Assembly (NCBI RefSeq): GCF_008632455.1
Contig: NZ_CP043929.1
Coordinates: 2,790,001 to 2,854,000 of the forward strand
Length of the DNA stretch: 64,000 nucleotides
From: Methylomonas rhizoryzae
Lineage (GTDB): Bacteria > Pseudomonadota > Gammaproteobacteria > Methylococcales > Methylomonadaceae
Direction of reading: 5' to 3'
Below the pieces are notes generated by a model that saw nothing but the letters and a program-made list of their open reading frames with translations, was not told the origin of the DNA and made no database searches. Below, piece by piece: positions 27,432 through 36,493 of this stretch (its first letter is position 1; every line of letters begins with the position of its first letter). The position numbers and the translations under genes were made by a program.

Positions 27432-27577
27432 GAGTCACTCAAGATAAAAAACACTAAATATCATACGAAATTGCCGCCGGCTTTGCCCGCACTATTGCAG
27501 CCCCCGGGTACATTTTAGGTGTCGTATGCGTAACACCATCAAATTAACTAATATGAGTACGGCGCATAATTGACTTA

Positions 27578-27596
27578 CAAATGATAATGATTTGCG
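27578..27596. promoter_or_regulatory. Fur-box-like palindrome
   Basis: CAAATGATAATGATTTG is a 17-base near-perfect palindrome (arms CAAATGAT and ATGATTTG, one mismatch). In the 7-1-7 Fur model it matches TGATAAT exactly on the left and 4 of 7 on the right. It lies 60 bases before the porin start and about 145 bases before the divergent FMN-binding gene, so it could control both by iron. Confidence 0.6.
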
Positions 27597-27655
27597 CTTA
27601 ATCTTTTAACCCTTTAAACTGCAAGCATATTAAACCGATATTGAGGCCGTTAGAC

Positions 27656-29119
27656 ATGACTTTCCAGAAAAAACCGACGAATTCTTTGTATTTAGCCGCA
27701 TCCATAGGTTTGTTATGCAGCAATGTTTCCATAGCCGAACAAGCACCGGCAAGCATGGAAGAAATGTGGAAAATCATCCAACAGCAACAAAAGGAAATCG
27801 AATCGCTGAAAGCCAAAAGCGCCCAAAACGAGCAACTGAAACAGGAAGTCCGCGATCTGAAGCAGGCACAACAAAACTCCGCTTCCGGCACTGTGGTTGC
27901 CGCGAATTCCCCGTCAGCGGGAAAAGGCGAACTGGAACGCAAAACCGACGTACTCGCTAGCGAAGTGGAAAAACTGAAAACCCAGTTATTCATTCCGGAA
28001 GCGCGCGAATACAAAAGCGAATACGGCTTGGGCCCCGCGGCGTCCAATGTCTATCGCGTCAATCGCGGCCTATCCATCGGAGGTTACGGCGAGGCGTTTT
28101 ATACCAATTACACCGACGAAAAAGCCTCCGGCGCCAGCGACTCTTTCGATTTGCAACGCGCCGTCTTATACGCCGGTTACAAATTCAACGATTGGATCAT
28201 TTTGAACAACGAAATCGAATTCGAACATGCCTCAACCGGTGAAGGAGCCGAGGAAAAAGGCGAGGTATCGGTGGAGTTCTCGCAATTGGATTTCTTGCTC
28301 GACCCTAAATACAACATCCGCGCCGGTTTGATGCTAGTGCCCATGGGCTTCATCAACGAGATGCACGAACCCACGACATTTCACGGCAACCGCCGCCCGG
28401 ACGTGGAACGCTTCATTATCCCGTCCACCTGGCGTGAGATGGGTGCCGGCTTATTCGGCGAAATCATCCCCGGCTTGCAATACCGGGTCTATGCGATGAA
28501 CGGGCTGAACGCCCGCAGCTTCGAAAGCGAAGGGATACGCGAAGGCCGCCAAGGCGGCAGCCAGGCTTTGGCGGAAGATTTTGCATTTACCGGCCGGGTG
28601 GACTACTCGCCGGCCGTCGTGCCCGGTTTGATGGTGGGCGGCTCGGCTTTCATCGGCAACTCCGGACAAAACGAACTGTATCTCGGACGCAAACTCGATG
28701 TTGCCACCCAATTGTACGAAGGACACATGCAATACCGTTACCGGGGTTTGGAACTGCGGGCATTAGGCGCTTGGGGACAAGTTAACGATACCGAAATACT
28801 CAGCCAAGCAATAGGCGAAACCATAGGCAAGGAAAGTTTCGGCTGGTATGCCGAAGCGGCGTACGACATCATGCCGCATCTGTTGAAAGACAGCACCCAA
28901 TATCTGGCGCCGTTCTTCCGCTTTGAAAAATACGATCCTATGGCTGCCGTGGCAGCCGGATTCGCCGACAACCTGGGCCTGGACCGCTGGATTTATCAAG
29001 GCGGCCTGAGCTACAAGCCGATAGACAACATCGTCATCAAAGCCGATTACCGCAACATTCAAGCCAAACAAGACTCTCCTGCCAACGAGTTCAACTTGGG
29101 TATAGGCTTCATTTATTAA
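27656..29119 (+). CDS. Outer-membrane porin with N-terminal coiled coil
   Basis: A 487-residue outer-membrane barrel protein. After a signal peptide (about 1-27) there is a Gln/Lys/Glu-rich coiled coil (about 33-75, as in OprP/OprO-type and other trimeric porins), then a barrel with many alternating strands ending LGIGFIY. ATG 27656 is preferred because GAGG lies nine bases before it; the frame extends to 27641. The Fur-box-like site upstream suggests iron regulation, and the following peptidase-like haem protein suggests a joint role. The substrate is unknown. Confidence 0.82.
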   Translation: MTFQKKPTNSLYLAASIGLLCSNVSIAEQAPASMEEMWKIIQQQQKEIESLKAKSAQNEQLKQEVRDLKQAQQNSASGTVVAANSPSAGKGELERKTDVLASEVEKLKTQLFIPEAREYKSEYGLGPAASNVYRVNRGLSIGGYGEAFYTNYTDEKASGASDSFDLQRAVLYAGYKFNDWIILNNEIEFEHASTGEGAEEKGEVSVEFSQLDFLLDPKYNIRAGLMLVPMGFINEMHEPTTFHGNRRPDVERFIIPSTWREMGAGLFGEIIPGLQYRVYAMNGLNARSFESEGIREGRQGGSQALAEDFAFTGRVDYSPAVVPGLMVGGSAFIGNSGQNELYLGRKLDVATQLYEGHMQYRYRGLELRALGAWGQVNDTEILSQAIGETIGKESFGWYAEAAYDIMPHLLKDSTQYLAPFFRFEKYDPMAAVAAGFADNLGLDRWIYQGGLSYKPIDNIVIKADYRNIQAKQDSPANEFNLGIGFIY

Positions 29120-29129
29120 GAGGCTAAGC

Positions 29130-29147
29130 GCCCGGCCTCGGCCGGGC
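29130..29147 (+). terminator. GC hairpin between porin and peroxidase genes
   Basis: GCCCGGC and GCCGGGC form a perfect seven-base stem with the loop CTCG, 11 bases after the porin stop and 34 before the peroxidase start. The T-run is weak (CTCCCTATTTG). It may cause partial termination, or stabilise the porin message relative to the downstream gene. Confidence 0.5.
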
Positions 29148-29181
29148 TCCCTATTTGAACTGCGAAGTTTTTGGAGTATTT

Positions 29182-30372
29182 ATGCGAAAAACACTCAGTC
29201 ACTCACTTGTGCTGCTAACAATAGCCGCATCCACGGCTTCGGCTGAGGTACCGACCTTGCCGGGCAGCGCCAATTTAAGTCTGAAAGCAAAACTGGGTCA
29301 GGAATTGTTCTTCGATACCAATTTATCGGAACCAGCCGGCCAAAGTTGCGCCACTTGCCACGATCCGGCTATGGCGTTTACCGATCCGGACAACGGCGTC
29401 CCCACCTCGCAAGGCGCATTGGTCACGTTGCAAGGCAATCGCAACACCCCTACCGCCATGTATTCGGCGTACGCGCCGGAATTCCATTTAAACAACGAAG
29501 ACGGCTTGTATTACGGTGGACAATTCTTGGACGGCCGCGCAGCTACTTTGGAAGAACAAGCCAAAGGGCCTTTTTTAAACCCTTTGGAAATGGCCAATCC
29601 CGATATAGCCGGCGTGATTGCCAAAGTACGTAACGCCGACTACGCCTCTATGTTCGAAGCAGTATTCGGCAGCGGGGCTTTAGACGACGACATCAAGGCC
29701 TATCAACGTATGGCGCAAGCCATAGCGAGCTTCGAAAGGTCGCCGGTGCTCAACCGTTTTAGTTCCAAATATGATTTTTATTTGGCGGGAAAAGCCAGAC
29801 TGACCGCCAAAGAAGCGAGAGGACTCAAGGTCTTCGATGAAGAAGACAAGGGCAATTGCGCCGCCTGCCATCCGAGCAAACCAAACTCTGACGGTACGCC
29901 GCCGTTGTTTACCGATCATTCTTACGACAACATCGGCGTTCCGAAAAACCCGGACAGCCTGTTCTACGCTCTGCCCAACGACCTAAATCCGGACGGTGAA
30001 AATTTCGTGGACAAAGGCCTGGCCAACAACGTGCCGCTTGCCGGAGAACGCGGAAAAATCAAAGTTCCGACCTTGCGCAACGTAGCGGTTACCGCCCCCT
30101 ACATGCACAACGGCTATTTTAAAACCCTGGAAGGTGTAGTGCTGTTTTACAACAACCGCGACATACGCCGAGAATGCAAGAATACGCCGAACGACACCGA
30201 GGCGTTGAAGCGTAAATGCTGGCCTGCGCCGGAAATTAAGCGCAACGAAAACTTCGACGAACTTGGCGAGCTTAATCTTACCGCGCGTGAAAGAAGCGAT
30301 TTGGTGGCTTTTTTGAAAACCCTGACCGACGGCTATCGCTCTTACTCGCCCTGGCCGTATAAACGGCCTTAG
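29182..30372 (+). CDS. Di-haem cytochrome c peroxidase / MauG-like protein
   Basis: A 396-residue periplasmic di-haem protein with a signal peptide ending TASA. Two c-type haem sites are seen: CATCH (56-60) and CAACH (225-229). Other family features are ARGLKVFDEEDKGNC, VPTLRNVAVTAPYMHNG with a likely distal-ligand Met/His, and SDLVAFLKTLT at the end. Members are either H2O2 peroxidases or MauG-type enzymes that modify proteins or peptides. GGAG five bases before ATG 29182 decides the start. It follows the porin in an apparent Fur-type operon. Confidence 0.9.
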   Translation: MRKTLSHSLVLLTIAASTASAEVPTLPGSANLSLKAKLGQELFFDTNLSEPAGQSCATCHDPAMAFTDPDNGVPTSQGALVTLQGNRNTPTAMYSAYAPEFHLNNEDGLYYGGQFLDGRAATLEEQAKGPFLNPLEMANPDIAGVIAKVRNADYASMFEAVFGSGALDDDIKAYQRMAQAIASFERSPVLNRFSSKYDFYLAGKARLTAKEARGLKVFDEEDKGNCAACHPSKPNSDGTPPLFTDHSYDNIGVPKNPDSLFYALPNDLNPDGENFVDKGLANNVPLAGERGKIKVPTLRNVAVTAPYMHNGYFKTLEGVVLFYNNRDIRRECKNTPNDTEALKRKCWPAPEIKRNENFDELGELNLTARERSDLVAFLKTLTDGYRSYSPWPYKRP

Positions 30373-30571
30373 AACTTGCAATACCCCTTTTGGTTAGTAC
30401 CTAAAAGTTGAGGAGCGGCACGTTGCCGGACTGCAGAAACCGCAAAGCATCGCTCCCAGCCCTCTTGCATGCTTCTGTTAAACGCCTTGGTTCGCGTTGA
30501 TCTTGAACTAAGGCCCCTTCCCTCCGATGCCGTTGGATCATCAACGACTAGCCCCGCCCTCGCCACAGCCT

Positions 30572-31354
30572 TCAATAACATTGTAATATCATCCAGGCAT
30601 CGTCGAAACCGGCGGCTCTTGCATCGCTTTCCCTCACCCAAAAATACAACATCCCCATGTCGCCCCACATGGCGTCGATATCCTCGTCGGAATCGAATTG
30701 CAACAACAAGCGCCAATCATTGGGGTGCGCTTTCAATGCTTCGGCCTGCTTACAGTCGTAACCTTCCGAGTTACCGCAATACACGCCGCCGCTTGCCAAT
30801 TGACACTCCTCTTCCATCGTATCGTTCTGTATCGCGTATGGAAATCCGCCGATTTGATGCCTGGGACCCGCGCCGTAATTACTGTCTATGAATTCATCAT
30901 ATTCCGTGTCTTCTTCCCAGTCCAACCGGTTCGGATCAATGCGCCGGCTATCCGGGTAACTGATAAAAGGCTCGGACTTAAGGTATTTAATTTTCTCGGA
31001 CAGATACTCGGGAGCTAAATCGCTAGGCGCTTCCTGAAATTTCAACTCGCCTAAACCGTTTTCGTAAATCACCGCCCAACCGCCTTTATCGTCGGGATCG
31101 AATCCCCAAGGCCATTCGTGCAAATCGTAAAAAAACAATAAGCGGCCTATTTCCGGCAACCAATCGATAGCGGAATTTCTATTTATTTCGGCCAAATCAA
31201 TTTGGCCAATAAAACCAAGCGGTTTATCGTGCTTTCTCGGCCAAAGCACATGAGTTGCCACCAAGGGCTTCCCGCCAAGAAAACTCGACATTTCTCCGTC
31301 TGCAGTTACCAAACGCAAACACTTATTCCCCAGTGCCGAGATTTTCTCATTCAT
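30572..31354 (-). CDS. YwqG-family protein (DUF1963)
   Basis: A 260-residue cytosolic protein of the YwqG/DUF1963 family: SSFLGGKPLVATHVLWP, FIGQIDLAEIN, GRLLFFYDLHEWPWGFDP and the C-terminal LLLQFDSDEDIDAMWGD...GMLYFWVRESD are typical. The family function is unknown; such genes are common as stand-alone accessory genes. ATG 31354 (MNEKIS) is one choice; the frame extends 11 codons further (31387). Convergent with the peroxidase gene. The region is AT-richer than its neighbours. Confidence 0.8.
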   Translation of the reverse strand: MNEKISALGNKCLRLVTADGEMSSFLGGKPLVATHVLWPRKHDKPLGFIGQIDLAEINRNSAIDWLPEIGRLLFFYDLHEWPWGFDPDDKGGWAVIYENGLGELKFQEAPSDLAPEYLSEKIKYLKSEPFISYPDSRRIDPNRLDWEEDTEYDEFIDSNYGAGPRHQIGGFPYAIQNDTMEEECQLASGGVYCGNSEGYDCKQAEALKAHPNDWRLLLQFDSDEDIDAMWGDMGMLYFWVRESDARAAGFDDAWMILQCY

Positions 31355-31387
31355 AATTCGGATACCCTCTTCCAGTTTATGCAGCAA

Positions 31388-32108
31388 ATGTAAACTTATG
31401 TTAATTCTACAAAAATCACGTATTACATTGTTTTAACGCAAATAGTTTTCGCTGTAAACCCTTTTAAAATACTAACAACAATCACCTGCGGCAAATATAT
31501 AATTTTTGCTTTAGCTCAGCAACGGAAATAGCCGTCGGCTTAGTATGGCTTGTTGGCGCTAGCGCCTTATTCAACTTAAGCCCAAACTGAACACGCTATC
31601 CATAGCCTCGGGTTATTAGTCCATGCCATTTCATACATATGTATTTGCTGAACTTTATTTCACAATAATGGTGTCTTATAAACATGAATAGTTAACTAAG
31701 CAGCTATGTCGCCACACAGACTGGAAATCGTAGCGGCATTGCCCACCGCTAAAATCCGCATCGTTAACGCCGGAAAATTCAACACCTACTGTTCAGTGCC
31801 ACCAGCGTTTAGTCGTCAAGCCCCCACTCAGCCCCGTAAAAAGTAACGGTATTCACCCGAAAAGCAGCCGCGGAGTCTCAAAACGCTGACCAATATCGAA
31901 ATTTGCGAAATGCATGGCTGTTCTTAGCACGCAGAGCGGACAAAGCCCACATTTTCAAAAACCGGTAACAGTTAATCTGCGGCGAGAGCCCTAGGCTTGT
32001 TTGGTGCTAGTACAACTCGAACTATCCGTTCCCGAACAGACCGGGTAGCCGCCGAAACCGAAGCACCTTTTCAGTTGATTCCACATCCGACCAGCGAGGT
32101 ATTTTTAC
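31388..32108. other. Long AT-rich intergenic region with a palindrome
   Basis: About 720 bases lie between the YwqG-like gene and the ThDP-enzyme operon. No convincing gene is seen: a 46-codon frame at 31706-31846 has no ribosome binding site or family features. A perfect 12-base palindrome ATACATATGTAT lies at 31633-31644 and could be an operator. The stretch must include the promoter of the operon starting at 32109. Confidence 0.45.
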
Positions 32109-33980
32109 ATGAGTGCACAAATTTCTCTGATCCGCAAAGAAACACCCTTAACCGAAATACATCCGGAACTCAAGCTTGCTCCGTCTATCGATCAAGCCGA
32201 CCTGCTGGTCGCCTATTTGGAACAAATGGGCATAGAGTTCGTTTTCGGCGTTCCGGGCGGCGCTATCGAACCTCTTTACAATGCGCTCGCCCGCAGCACC
32301 CGCCGCGGCGGAGTTAAACACGTCCTTGCCAGACACGAAGCCGGCGCGGCGTTTATGGCGGACGGTTATGCGCGAGAAACCGGCAAAATCGGCGTCTGCT
32401 GTTCTACATCGGGTCCTGGGGCAACCAATTTGATCACGGGGGTTGCCTGTGCTTACGACAACAACATTCCCATGCTAGTCATCACCGGTCAACCGGCATT
32501 GCCGGCCTTCGGAAAATATCCTTTACAAGAATCCTCGTGCACCGGCATCAATACACTGGGCATGTTCAGACACTGTACCCGGTATAACTCTTTGGTCTCT
32601 CACCCCAAGCAGCTGGAAACCAAGCTGGTTACCGCTTTACAACGCGCGGTTCGCACACCCCGCGGCCCGGTGCACTTGACGGTACCCGTGGACGTATTTC
32701 GCAGCCCTACCACCATTCAGAGGCCGAGTTACGACCTGCATGAATTGTTGGCTCCGGCATCGATGATTGACGCCGACGCGGTAGACCATTTAGCCGAAAA
32801 GCTATCCACATCCCAAAAAATCGTTTTGCTGATAGGCGGCGGCTGCGGCGAAGCAATCGGCTCGATCTTGCAGTTCGCATCGTTAAAAGGCACGGCAATA
32901 GTCACGACGCCGGACGCTAAAGGACTGGTCAATCCCAGACATCCTTTGTTTAAGGGCGTGTTCGGGTTCGGCGGTCACGAAACGGCGGATGCCGCGCTCA
33001 GAGACAACTCAGTCGATTTGATACTGGCGGTCGGAGCCAATATGGGAGAATGGAACAGCGGCGGTTGGAGTGAAAGCTTGTTGAACGAGCGTTTGGTTCA
33101 CATCGACGAGTCCGAAGAAAACTTGGCCCGCACGCCTATGGCCCGGCTGCACGTGCGCGGCAGGATTTTGTCCGTTTTTAGCCGTTTAGTCGAAAATTTA
33201 CATAACCGGCATAAACCCGATGACTTCGACTATGCACGCAATCGCGCCTCTCGCGACAGAAATGCAATCCAAAACGGAGATCCTCTACGCTTATTAGCGG
33301 AACAAGATAAATATGAAAGCGACGCTATTCCGTTAAAACCCCAGCGACTGATGCGGGAGTTAGGTTTACATCTTCCACCCAGCACCCGCTTTTTAGCCGA
33401 CACAGGCAATAGCGTATCCTGGTCGGTACACTATCTGCATCCGTCTATTGACAGACGGGTTGGAGAGCGCCGAATGGGTGGAGGCGGACGTAAAACCACG
33501 CCCGGACAACGTAAAAACGACGGCGGCTGGCTACGGGTAACCATGAACTTTGCCGCCATGGGATGGGCCATAGGCGGTGCGGTCGGCACTGCAATCGCAG
33601 ACCGTAAACGTCCGGTGGTCTGCATCACCGGCGACGGCAGCATGCTGATGAACGGTCAAGAAATTTCGGTAGCCGTCGCCGAGGAACTCAGCATCATTTT
33701 CGTCGTTCTCAACGACCAATCGCTCGGCATGGTCAAGCACGGCCAACGGCTAGCCAGCGCCGAACAAATCGGCTGCGAATTACCGCCGAGCGATTTCGCG
33801 GCGATTGCCCGTGCATTAGGCGCAGAGGCATACACTATCAAAACGCCTGACGACCTGATTGCCCTGGACTTTCAAGCAATATGCTCCAGAAAAGGCCCCA
33901 CCTTGTTGGATGTATTGATAGATCCCGAAGAGGAACCGCCCATGAACGTCAGAATGCGTGTATTGACGTCCGGCAAATAA
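32109..33980 (+). CDS. Acetolactate-synthase-like ThDP enzyme
   Basis: Thiamine-diphosphate enzyme of 623 residues, closest in pattern to acetolactate synthase large subunits. The catalytic Glu is Glu77 (ARHEAGAAFMADGYAR), and the ThDP/Mg motif begins GDGSMLMN (508-515) and ends at LNDQSLGMV. It differs from IlvB/IlvI by a basic, Gly-rich insertion (446-474, with RRVGERRMGGGGRK) just before the ThDP domain, and no ilvN/ilvH small subunit follows. First gene of a four-gene operon with an SDR and two citrate-synthase-fold proteins, so it probably makes or breaks a 2-oxo/hydroxy-acid in a dedicated pathway. Confidence 0.88.
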   Translation: MSAQISLIRKETPLTEIHPELKLAPSIDQADLLVAYLEQMGIEFVFGVPGGAIEPLYNALARSTRRGGVKHVLARHEAGAAFMADGYARETGKIGVCCSTSGPGATNLITGVACAYDNNIPMLVITGQPALPAFGKYPLQESSCTGINTLGMFRHCTRYNSLVSHPKQLETKLVTALQRAVRTPRGPVHLTVPVDVFRSPTTIQRPSYDLHELLAPASMIDADAVDHLAEKLSTSQKIVLLIGGGCGEAIGSILQFASLKGTAIVTTPDAKGLVNPRHPLFKGVFGFGGHETADAALRDNSVDLILAVGANMGEWNSGGWSESLLNERLVHIDESEENLARTPMARLHVRGRILSVFSRLVENLHNRHKPDDFDYARNRASRDRNAIQNGDPLRLLAEQDKYESDAIPLKPQRLMRELGLHLPPSTRFLADTGNSVSWSVHYLHPSIDRRVGERRMGGGGRKTTPGQRKNDGGWLRVTMNFAAMGWAIGGAVGTAIADRKRPVVCITGDGSMLMNGQEISVAVAEELSIIFVVLNDQSLGMVKHGQRLASAEQIGCELPPSDFAAIARALGAEAYTIKTPDDLIALDFQAICSRKGPTLLDVLIDPEEEPPMNVRMRVLTSGK

Positions 33981-33991
33981 CGAGGATCGTC

Positions 33992-34750
33992 ATGGGAAAA
34001 TTACTCGATAAAACCGCCCTGATTACCGGTGGGTCCAGTGGCATAGGCCTAGCGACGGCTAAATTGTTTATTGCTCAAGGCGCTAAAGTGGCCATCACCG
34101 GCAGAGACGCCAGCCGATTGGCAACCGCAAAAAAAGAATTGGGTGCCAATACCCTAGCCATCACTAGCGAAGCGGGCAACCTTGAGGACATCGATGCCCT
34201 GCTGGCACACATCGAACGTCAATTCGGCCATTTGGACATATTGTTCTTGAATGCCGGGATTGCCGAGCCAACCCCGCTGGAATCGGCAAGCGAAGACCAA
34301 TTCGACCGCATCATGCAAGTCAACCTAAAAGGTGTTTTTTTTACCATACAAAAAGCCTTACCTATACTGCGGCCTAACGCATCGATTGTCGTCACCACGT
34401 CGATAACCAATCGTAGCGGTACCGAAAACTTCAGTTTGTACGCCGCCAGCAAAGCCGCGTTGCGTTCTTTAGTTCAGTCCTTAAGCCTCAGTTTGATCGG
34501 CAAAAATATTCGCATCAATGCAGTCAATCCCGGCCCCATCGATACCGAGGGTTTCAATAACATTCCGGTACCCGACGAAGTTTTTCAGGCCATCAAAAGC
34601 GACATCGAAGGCCGTTCTCCCAGCAAGCGGCTAGGTACTGCCGAAGAAGTTGCAAAAGTTGCGCTATTCTTGGCATCCGAAGACTCGTCCTATGTCGTAG
34701 GCGAAGAGATTGTCGTCGACGGCGGGATATCCCTGGTTTGCCTACCTTAG
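33992..34750 (+). CDS. Short-chain dehydrogenase/reductase
   Basis: Classical SDR of 252 residues: cofactor motif TGGSSGIG, NAG (LNAGIAEP), catalytic Ser in TTSITN followed by YAASK (Tyr and Lys), and the C-terminal YVVGEEIVVDGG. Arg in the TGRD turn suggests NADPH preference. ATG 33992 stands 11 bases after the previous stop behind CGAGGATCG, so it is co-translated with the ThDP gene; the frame open to 33881 is overlap. It would reduce or oxidise a keto group made by the neighbouring ThDP enzyme. Confidence 0.92.
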   Translation: MGKLLDKTALITGGSSGIGLATAKLFIAQGAKVAITGRDASRLATAKKELGANTLAITSEAGNLEDIDALLAHIERQFGHLDILFLNAGIAEPTPLESASEDQFDRIMQVNLKGVFFTIQKALPILRPNASIVVTTSITNRSGTENFSLYAASKAALRSLVQSLSLSLIGKNIRINAVNPGPIDTEGFNNIPVPDEVFQAIKSDIEGRSPSKRLGTAEEVAKVALFLASEDSSYVVGEEIVVDGGISLVCLP

Positions 34751-34758
34751 GAGCAACA

Positions 34759-35565
34759 ATGAGCGGCAGCAACGCCCCACACACCATTCGTACCCGAATC
34801 TGGCTGGAGGAACCCGAACCCGATAACCCATTCGCCACCCGCGCCGCCTATTGCAGAGGCTACGACGTCTACGGGGAGATGCTGGGTCACGCCCGTTGGT
34901 CCGATATGCTTTATTTGCTTTTTAAGGAGGAAGCACCCGGCAAAGCCCAAGCGGATTTGTTGGATAGTTTGGCCTTGGCTTTAGCCAATCCGGGGCCGCG
35001 CGACGCTTCGGTGCATGCGGCGATGTGCGGCGGCGTGTGCGGCTCCAGCGCCGCGTCGTCGCTGATAGCGGCATTAGCCGTTGGCGCCGGCCATTTGGCA
35101 GGCGGACGCGAGGTGTTTTACGCCGTCTCGGGCTGGCATCAGTGCGGTAAGGATTTAGCGGCTTGGAAAAACTTTTTTACCAGCCCAAAATCGACCGAGG
35201 CCGACATCTGGCCGGAAATCGATCACCCGCCCGGCTTCGATCCCTATGGCGTCAGCACCGGCTTAACTGTGATCCAAACATTGGATTGTCTGGCGGGATA
35301 CGCAGTCGGCTCCATTCTTCCTTGGTTGCACGCTAATTTACAAGCCATGGAGGCCTTGGCCGGCAAACCGCTCGCACTCTCCGGAGTGGCGGCGGCAGCG
35401 TTGGCGGAACTCGGTTTTTCAGCTCAGCAAAGCGAAATGCTGTTTCTGTTACTGCGCTTGCCCGGTGCGGCAGCGCATGCACTGGAGCAATATCCTTTGG
35501 GTTACAAAAAATTTCCTTTCGGTACGGTCGAATTAGAAAACGATACACAGGAGTCAACAGCATGA
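34759..35565 (+). CDS. Citrate-synthase-fold protein A, catalytic residues missing
   Basis: A 268-residue protein with the short citrate synthase / citryl-CoA lyase fold, as seen in LALANPGPRDAS, CGSSAASSLIAALAVGAGHLAGG (91-115) and LLLRLPGAAAHALEQ near the end. The three catalytic positions look replaced: the GFGH-type motif reads GFDPYG (159-164), and the N-x-D-G motif before the last helices reads LALSGVAAA. A His (112) remains near the first site. AGGAG precedes ATG 34759. Its stop overlaps the next gene by four bases (ATGA). It may be a structural or regulatory partner of the next protein, or have a new activity. Confidence 0.75.
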   Translation: MSGSNAPHTIRTRIWLEEPEPDNPFATRAAYCRGYDVYGEMLGHARWSDMLYLLFKEEAPGKAQADLLDSLALALANPGPRDASVHAAMCGGVCGSSAASSLIAALAVGAGHLAGGREVFYAVSGWHQCGKDLAAWKNFFTSPKSTEADIWPEIDHPPGFDPYGVSTGLTVIQTLDCLAGYAVGSILPWLHANLQAMEALAGKPLALSGVAAAALAELGFSAQQSEMLFLLLRLPGAAAHALEQYPLGYKKFPFGTVELENDTQESTA

Positions 35566-36365
35566 ACGGACCGGAACTACTAAAACAACACGTTGGCAAA
35601 TTGAGTAGCCGGATGGGAACCTTTTACCCCGGCGAACGCGTCGTGTATCGCGGCCGGGATCTGCTACACGAGCTCAACGACATGGATTGGCTGGCACTGT
35701 ATTTGTACGGCATTACCGGCAAAACGTTCGGCCAGGCCGAAATGAAGTTGCTGCAAGCGATTTGGACCTACACCAGCTATCCGGATGTACGCTTATGGAA
35801 TAACCGCATCGCAGCGCTGGCCGGCAGCACCCGCAGCACCGGTACTTTAGGGTTGGCTGCGGCGTTGGCCGTATCCGAAGCCGAAATATACGGAGGAGGC
35901 GTGTTTCGGCGCGCGGTAGTCTTTTTAGAACGCAGTCTGCGGCAAATGGCGAGTGGAAGCGATTTGGAAACCTGTGTCCGCGAGGAATTTGCCGCGCATC
36001 GCAGCATCGCCGGGTATGGCCGCCCTTTGGTCAACGGCGACGAACGTATCGTGCCATTGCTCGAATTGGCCAAGCGCTTGGGCTTAAACGAAGGCCCTCA
36101 TCTGAAACTCGCTTTTGAGGTCGAAGACTTCTTGTTGCGTGGCCGCTGGCGCATGAAGATGAACTATGCCGCCTTGATCGCCGCATTGGGCAAAGACTTG
36201 GGCTTAAGCGTCGACGAATTATGTCTATTTATTTTTCCGTTGTTTTTAGCCGGCATGCCTCCCGGTTATATCGAAGCCCGACAACGCCCGGAAGGCACTC
36301 TGTATCCCATCCCCTGCCCCGACGTCACCTATGACGGCCAAGCTAAGCGGCCTTGGCATAAATAG
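35562..36365 (+). CDS. Citrate-synthase-fold protein B, catalytic residues missing
   Basis: A 267-residue second citrate-synthase-fold protein, unlike its neighbour in sequence but sharing the layout. The order is: a helical N-terminus with YRGRDLLHEL (as in citrate synthase small-domain start), then NNRIAALAGSTRSTGTLGLAAALAVSEAEIYGGGVF, GYGRPLVNGDERIVPLLE, and MNYAALIAALGKDLGLS. The usual HGGA, GFGHRVY and N-x-DG catalytic motifs are IYGGGV (109-114), GYGRPL (151-156, His to Arg) and NYAAL (201-205, Asp missing). It overlaps protein A by four bases, which suggests a 1:1 complex. Activity, if any, is unknown. Confidence 0.72.
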   Translation: MNGPELLKQHVGKLSSRMGTFYPGERVVYRGRDLLHELNDMDWLALYLYGITGKTFGQAEMKLLQAIWTYTSYPDVRLWNNRIAALAGSTRSTGTLGLAAALAVSEAEIYGGGVFRRAVVFLERSLRQMASGSDLETCVREEFAAHRSIAGYGRPLVNGDERIVPLLELAKRLGLNEGPHLKLAFEVEDFLLRGRWRMKMNYAALIAALGKDLGLSVDELCLFIFPLFLAGMPPGYIEARQRPEGTLYPIPCPDVTYDGQAKRPWHK

Positions 36366-36493
36366 AATTCCGCCTACACTGCATATCTAAATAATAAATC
36401 CAACCGACGCCGGCTTGGCATAGCCTCCCGCCAAACCCCCGTCAGGTTGGAACTCCCGCCTGCTTGGCAACATTCCACAATCAGGACGCATAT

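Noticed and set aside
31706..31846. 46-codon frame in the long intergenic gap
   Set aside because: No ribosome binding site, no recognisable sequence features and no neighbour to support it.
32109..33980. Calling the ThDP enzyme ilvB/ilvI
   Set aside because: No small regulatory subunit follows, the protein has an unusual insertion, and its operon partners are not branched-chain amino-acid genes.
36366..36493. A riboswitch (for example cobalamin) before the TonB receptor
   Set aside because: CCAACC and GGTTGG arms can pair, but no conserved riboswitch core was recognised.
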